Notes under the pieces: generated by a model
Seen by the model: only the letters and a program-made list of their open reading frames with translations
What the model was told of the DNA's origin: nothing
Databases searched by the model: none
Assembly (NCBI GenBank): GCA_034439755.1
Contig: JAWXAZ010000069.1
Coordinates: 1-8,118 of the forward strand
Direction: 5' to 3'
DNA: 8,118 nucleotides
Source: B1 sp034439755
GTDB lineage: Bacteria > Bacteroidota > Bacteroidia > UKL13-3
Part shown: positions 6,237 through 8,118 of the stretch, piece by piece
Position numbering within the stretch: the first letter of the stretch is position 1
Layout: every line of letters begins with the position of its first letter
Position numbers and translations under genes: made by a program

Positions 6237-6384
6237 AAGAGGTTGTTTAAAAAATATCCAAAAAGAAAAAAAGATAGGAATCGGCTGGATCAATTAGCGT
6301 TTACCAACACTTAAAATTTATCTAATACCATTTTCAATCAATGACGACGTATGTTTTTTACATTAGTATGCTGTTTCCAACGTG

Positions 6385-6419
6385 TTCTGGCATCTGGCAT
6401 CTGACTTCTGACTTCTGGC
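6385..6419. repeat. Five 7-bp tandem repeats, WTCTGRC
   Basis: Five consecutive units read TTCTGGC, ATCTGGC, ATCTGAC, TTCTGAC and TTCTGGC. They lie between the DUF1080 gene and the transposase relic. Similar simple intergenic repeats occur in Bacteroidota genomes as far as I know; a function is not known to me. Confidence 0.85.
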
Positions 6420-6435
6420 ATTAAATTAGTATAAG

Positions 6436-6522
6436 ATGAGTTACCAAACCAATCAAACCGATTCCCAATGGGAAGTTATATCAAAAATCATTGCCGACAA
6501 AAGAAAGCGCAAACATTCTTAA
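6436..6522 (+). pseudogene. IS5-family transposase, N-terminal relic
   Basis: The frame opens with MSYQTNQTDSQWEVISKI and runs through ADKRKRKHS to a stop after 28 codons. This matches the start of Bacteroidota IS5-group transposases (typically MSYxTNLTDxQW...I...KRKRKxS, then LRxI). The match ends at the KRKHS point, where the sequence switches to the second MITE-like copy, so the catalytic DDE domain and the right end of the element are gone. I could not find an inverted terminal repeat upstream. It indicates past insertion followed by deletion. Confidence 0.65.
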
Positions 6523-6561
6523 CCCCACGCTGTCATAAGTTACAAACTGCCGACAGCCATA
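6523..6561. repeat. MITE-like element, copy B (internally deleted)
   Basis: It shares CCCACGCTGT at its left and an exact 24-bp right end (6538-6561) with copy A, but only 4 bp separate these parts instead of about 66. It still contains GCTGT...ACAGC (6529-6533 with 6553-6557). It lies exactly between the transposase relic and the clpB relic, both of which end at or near it. Confidence 0.6.
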
Positions 6562-6583
6562 AGCAGTTCCGGCGGACGACGTT

Positions 6584-6673
6584 CAAAATAGCTTGGTTGC
6601 CGTTTTCCATCGCCAACTGCTGTGCGCGCTGCACGGCTTCTTGCGATTTTGTGGTTACGTTATTGAGATTCAT
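6584..6673 (-). pseudogene. clpB: clpB, 5' relic (first ~30 codons)
   Basis: Reading the minus strand from ATG at 6673 gives MNLNNVTTKSQEAVQRAQQL and then AMENGNQAI. This is the start of the ClpB disaggregase N-domain in Bacteroidota (consensus MNxNNFTxKxQEAxQxAQxxA...QQAI). After residue 30 the match is lost; the frame continues through non-homologous sequence to a stop at 6533-6535. The remaining ~830 residues, including both AAA+ modules, are absent, so it cannot work as a chaperone. It is divergent from the potassium-channel gene, and the breakpoint near 6584 lies beside MITE-like copy B. A functional clpB is expected elsewhere. Confidence 0.72.
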
Positions 6674-6686
6674 GTTTTTTGGTTTG

Positions 6687-6753
6687 GAAGATGGGAGGAT
6701 AGGAAGATAGGAGGATGCGTTTCGTGTTCCTATCTTCCCATCCTCCTATCCTC
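6687..6753. repeat. Long near-perfect hairpin made of 8-bp units
   Basis: Four tandem units of GGARGATR (6686-6717) are followed by inverted units. Arms 6687-6712 and 6728-6753 pair at 23 of 26 positions plus one G-T, with mismatches only at 6689/6751 and 6701/6739, around a 15-nt loop. There is no T tract after either arm, and the clpB relic and channel gene both point away from it, so it is not placed as an ordinary terminator. Confidence 0.85.
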
Positions 6754-6908
6754 AAGCGTTGTGCCACCGCATAGCGAATACCACTTTCTATTAAAAACAC
6801 GAAAAAAGGGTGACAGGAGGACGAAAAAGGGAGAAAAGAAGTGACAAATTGACTTTCTATCCGTTTTTTTGCCAAACGCTTTTACTTTTCAAGGAAAAAT
6901 TAATAAAA

Positions 6909-7733
6909 ATGGACGAACGCCCAACGAACCGTAAACTTCGAGATCGCCTGCACGGGATTGTTTTTGAATCCGATACGTATGCCGGGAGACTATTCGATAT
7001 TGTTTTACTGGCACTTATTGTATTAAGTGTCACAGTGGTTATTTTAGAATCTATTCAGTCCCTGCAAAACCGCTACGGCGATCTTTTCCTATTGCTGGAG
7101 TGGTCTTTTACCATCATTTTTACGATGGAGTATGTTTTGCGATTATATAGTGTAAAACATCCACTGGGCTATGCGAAGAGTTTTTTTGGCATCATTGATT
7201 TACTAGCTATTTTGCCGACTTATCTCAGCATTTTTATGGGCGGATATCAGTATTTGCTCATCATCAGGGCGATGCGGCTTATTCGGATTTTTCGGATTTT
7301 TAAGTTAGGTCATTTTCTCAATGCGGGCAATGTGATTATGAACGCCTTGCGTGCCAGCCGCGCTAAAATCATGGTATTCATCTTCTTTGTGCTACTGATG
7401 GTACTCATTATCGGGGCGGTCATGTATGTGTTAGAAGGTTCGGTTAATTCCGATTTTTCAAGCATTCCACGCAGCATTTATTGGGCAATTGTCACCCTTA
7501 CCACGGTAGGGTATGGCGATATTACACCGTCCACACCACTGGGGCAGTTTTTTTCCGCCATTGTAATGATTATGGGGTATGCCATTATCGCCGTGCCTAC
7601 GGGTATTGTTTCTGCCGAGATGGTTTTCCAACGCAAAGAACACACCTCGCAGACTTGCCCTTATTGTAGCCGTCAGGGACACGACCCCGATGCCCAATTT
7701 TGTAAATATTGTGGTGGGGATTTACACGGATAA
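6909..7733 (+). CDS. Voltage-gated-type potassium channel with C-terminal zinc ribbon
   Basis: A 274-residue inner-membrane ion channel of the 6-TM type (Pfam Ion_trans). S1-S3 lie at about 28-108. The S4 helix IIRAMRLIRIFRIFKL (118-133) has arginines every third residue (R120, R123, R126, R129) and then K132, the pattern of a voltage sensor. S5 is at about 153-175, the pore loop carries TLTTVGYGDITP (196-207) with the K+ filter TVGYGD, and S6 is at 214-238. The tail has CPYC (250-253) and CKYC (265-268), a zinc-ribbon pattern, instead of an RCK or cyclic-nucleotide domain. The ATG at 6909 is preferred over an in-frame ATG at 6810, because the extra 33 residues are basic, non-conserved and cross the gene-poor region, and 6909 follows AAGGAAAAATTAATAAAA. 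No clear promoter is visible. Base use seems richer in G and C than in the cassette genes. Confidence 0.9.
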   Translation: MDERPTNRKLRDRLHGIVFESDTYAGRLFDIVLLALIVLSVTVVILESIQSLQNRYGDLFLLLEWSFTIIFTMEYVLRLYSVKHPLGYAKSFFGIIDLLAILPTYLSIFMGGYQYLLIIRAMRLIRIFRIFKLGHFLNAGNVIMNALRASRAKIMVFIFFVLLMVLIIGAVMYVLEGSVNSDFSSIPRSIYWAIVTLTTVGYGDITPSTPLGQFFSAIVMIMGYAIIAVPTGIVSAEMVFQRKEHTSQTCPYCSRQGHDPDAQFCKYCGGDLHG

Positions 7734-7744
7734 GAGACAAAGTA

Positions 7745-7774
7745 TTTACATTTAGCTACAAATCTTTATATTTA
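7745..7774 (+). promoter_or_regulatory. Possible Bacteroidota-type promoter for the LRR gene
   Basis: TATATTTA (7767-7774) differs from the Bacteroidota -7 consensus TAnnTTTG only in its last base. TTTA (7745-7748) lies 18 bp upstream in place of TTTG. This would put transcription start about 35-40 bp before the ATG at 7819. AT-rich sequence gives such matches by chance. Confidence 0.3.
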
Positions 7775-7818
7775 CCAATGTAACGGCGACTAAAGCGCGC
7801 CGATACTAAACCGAAAAC

Positions 7819-8118
7819 ATGAGCAAACGCGCACTAAACCTCATCCGCCAAGCCAAAGCCGAAGGAAGCAACACCCTCGACCTCGGAAACACCGGACTCA
7901 CCGAGCTACCGGAGGAACTCTTTGAACTGGAGCAGTTGGAGACGCTGATCATTAGTAATGGATACTGGGATTTTGAGAAAAGAAAATGGATAGAAAGTAC
8001 CAATAAAGGAAATAGAAACTATCTACCAGGGAAGCTGCCAGAACATTTAGTTCGCTTACAAAATTTAAAGCGGCTTTACTTAGATGGAGATTATGGGGAT
8101 AAAATGGGGATAAATGAT
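7819..8118 (+). CDS. Leucine-rich-repeat protein, N-terminal part (runs off window)
   Basis: One hundred codons are visible with no stop. Residues 1-16 form a short helical cap (MSKRALNLIRQAKAEG). Next come LRR-like units: NTLDLGNTGLTELPEELFEL (18-37), LETLIIS at about 40-46, then an insertion rich in charged and aromatic residues (47-68), then LPGKLPEHLVRLQNLKRLYL (69-88). The opening resembles Bacteroidota and cyanobacterial LRR proteins that often continue into Roc-COR GTPase or other signalling domains, but nothing beyond the repeats is visible, so the domain architecture is unknown. The ATG at 7819 follows CCGAAAAC and begins the cap typical of these proteins. The first 35 codons look GC-richer than the rest. 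Confidence 0.75.
   Translation, partial: MSKRALNLIRQAKAEGSNTLDLGNTGLTELPEELFELEQLETLIISNGYWDFEKRKWIESTNKGNRNYLPGKLPEHLVRLQNLKRLYLDGDYGDKMGIND

Larger units (their letters stand above)
6237..6908. other. Gene-poor interval with relics and repeats
   Basis: This 672-bp interval has no intact gene. It holds, in order, about 150 bp of AT-rich sequence upstream of the DUF1080 gene, a 7-bp tandem repeat, a transposase relic, a MITE-like copy, a minus-strand clpB relic, a long hairpin, and about 150 bp leading to the potassium-channel start. Short open frames on both strands (for example 6468-6710 and 6660-6875) cross these relics and have no protein-like character. Confidence 0.7.

Noticed and set aside
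6468..6844. Two overlapping + strand open frames in the gene-poor interval
   Set aside because: They cross the MITE-like copy, the antisense of the clpB relic and the hairpin repeat, and have no recognisable domain or plausible start context.
6660..6875. Minus-strand open frame upstream of the clpB relic
   Set aside because: It covers the hairpin repeat and has the low-complexity composition of the repeat units. The real minus-strand signal starts at 6673 in another frame.
7458..7697. Minus- and alternative-frame open frames inside the potassium-channel gene
   Set aside because: They lie within a channel gene with clear S4 and filter motifs and show no independent features.

Overview
The window looks like a Bacteroidota genome. 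It is AT-rich, the starts are preceded by A-rich leaders rather than strong Shine-Dalgarno sequences, and it carries an IS5-type transposase relic and a ClpB start of the Bacteroidota type. A Saprospiraceae- or Chitinophagales-like host is a guess, based mainly on the leucine-rich-repeat protein at the right edge.

Positions 1-5480 read as an integron gene-cassette array without an integrase in view. The right half of one attC site (1-36), three complete attC-like sites (1324-1456, 2301-2432, 3830-3973) and a truncated fourth (about 5371-5480) separate four single-gene cassettes, all on the + strand. They encode an SbtA-type sodium/bicarbonate transporter, a TerC-family membrane protein, a CPA1 Na+/H+ antiporter and a duplicated putative outer-membrane beta-barrel. 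Three cassettes start with a nearly identical head of about 113-118 bp (31-148, 2427-2544, 3968-4080). The head has a hairpin stem with a compensatory base-pair change, and it may be a fossil attC site or a shared expression element. The TerC cassette has no head.

Positions 5470-6680 are a scrapyard. The fourth attC is cut at a MITE-like element with 20-bp inverted ends (5473-5572). A minus-strand DUF1080 (3-keto-disaccharide hydrolase domain) gene follows, then a 7-bp tandem repeat, a 28-codon N-terminal relic of an IS5-family transposase, a second internally deleted copy of the MITE-like element (6523-6561), and a minus-strand relic of the first ~30 codons of clpB.

Positions 6680-8118 look more like ordinary chromosome and seem richer in GC. 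They hold a long near-perfect hairpin built from 8-bp units, a six-TM voltage-gated-type potassium channel with a C-terminal zinc ribbon, and the start of a leucine-rich-repeat protein that runs off the window.

Functionally, the cassettes and the channel are all membrane proteins concerned with ions (Na+/HCO3-, probably Mn2+, Na+/H+, K+), apart from the barrel of unknown role. Nothing shows that they form one operon. Each cassette appears to have been acquired independently, and the channel lies outside the array.
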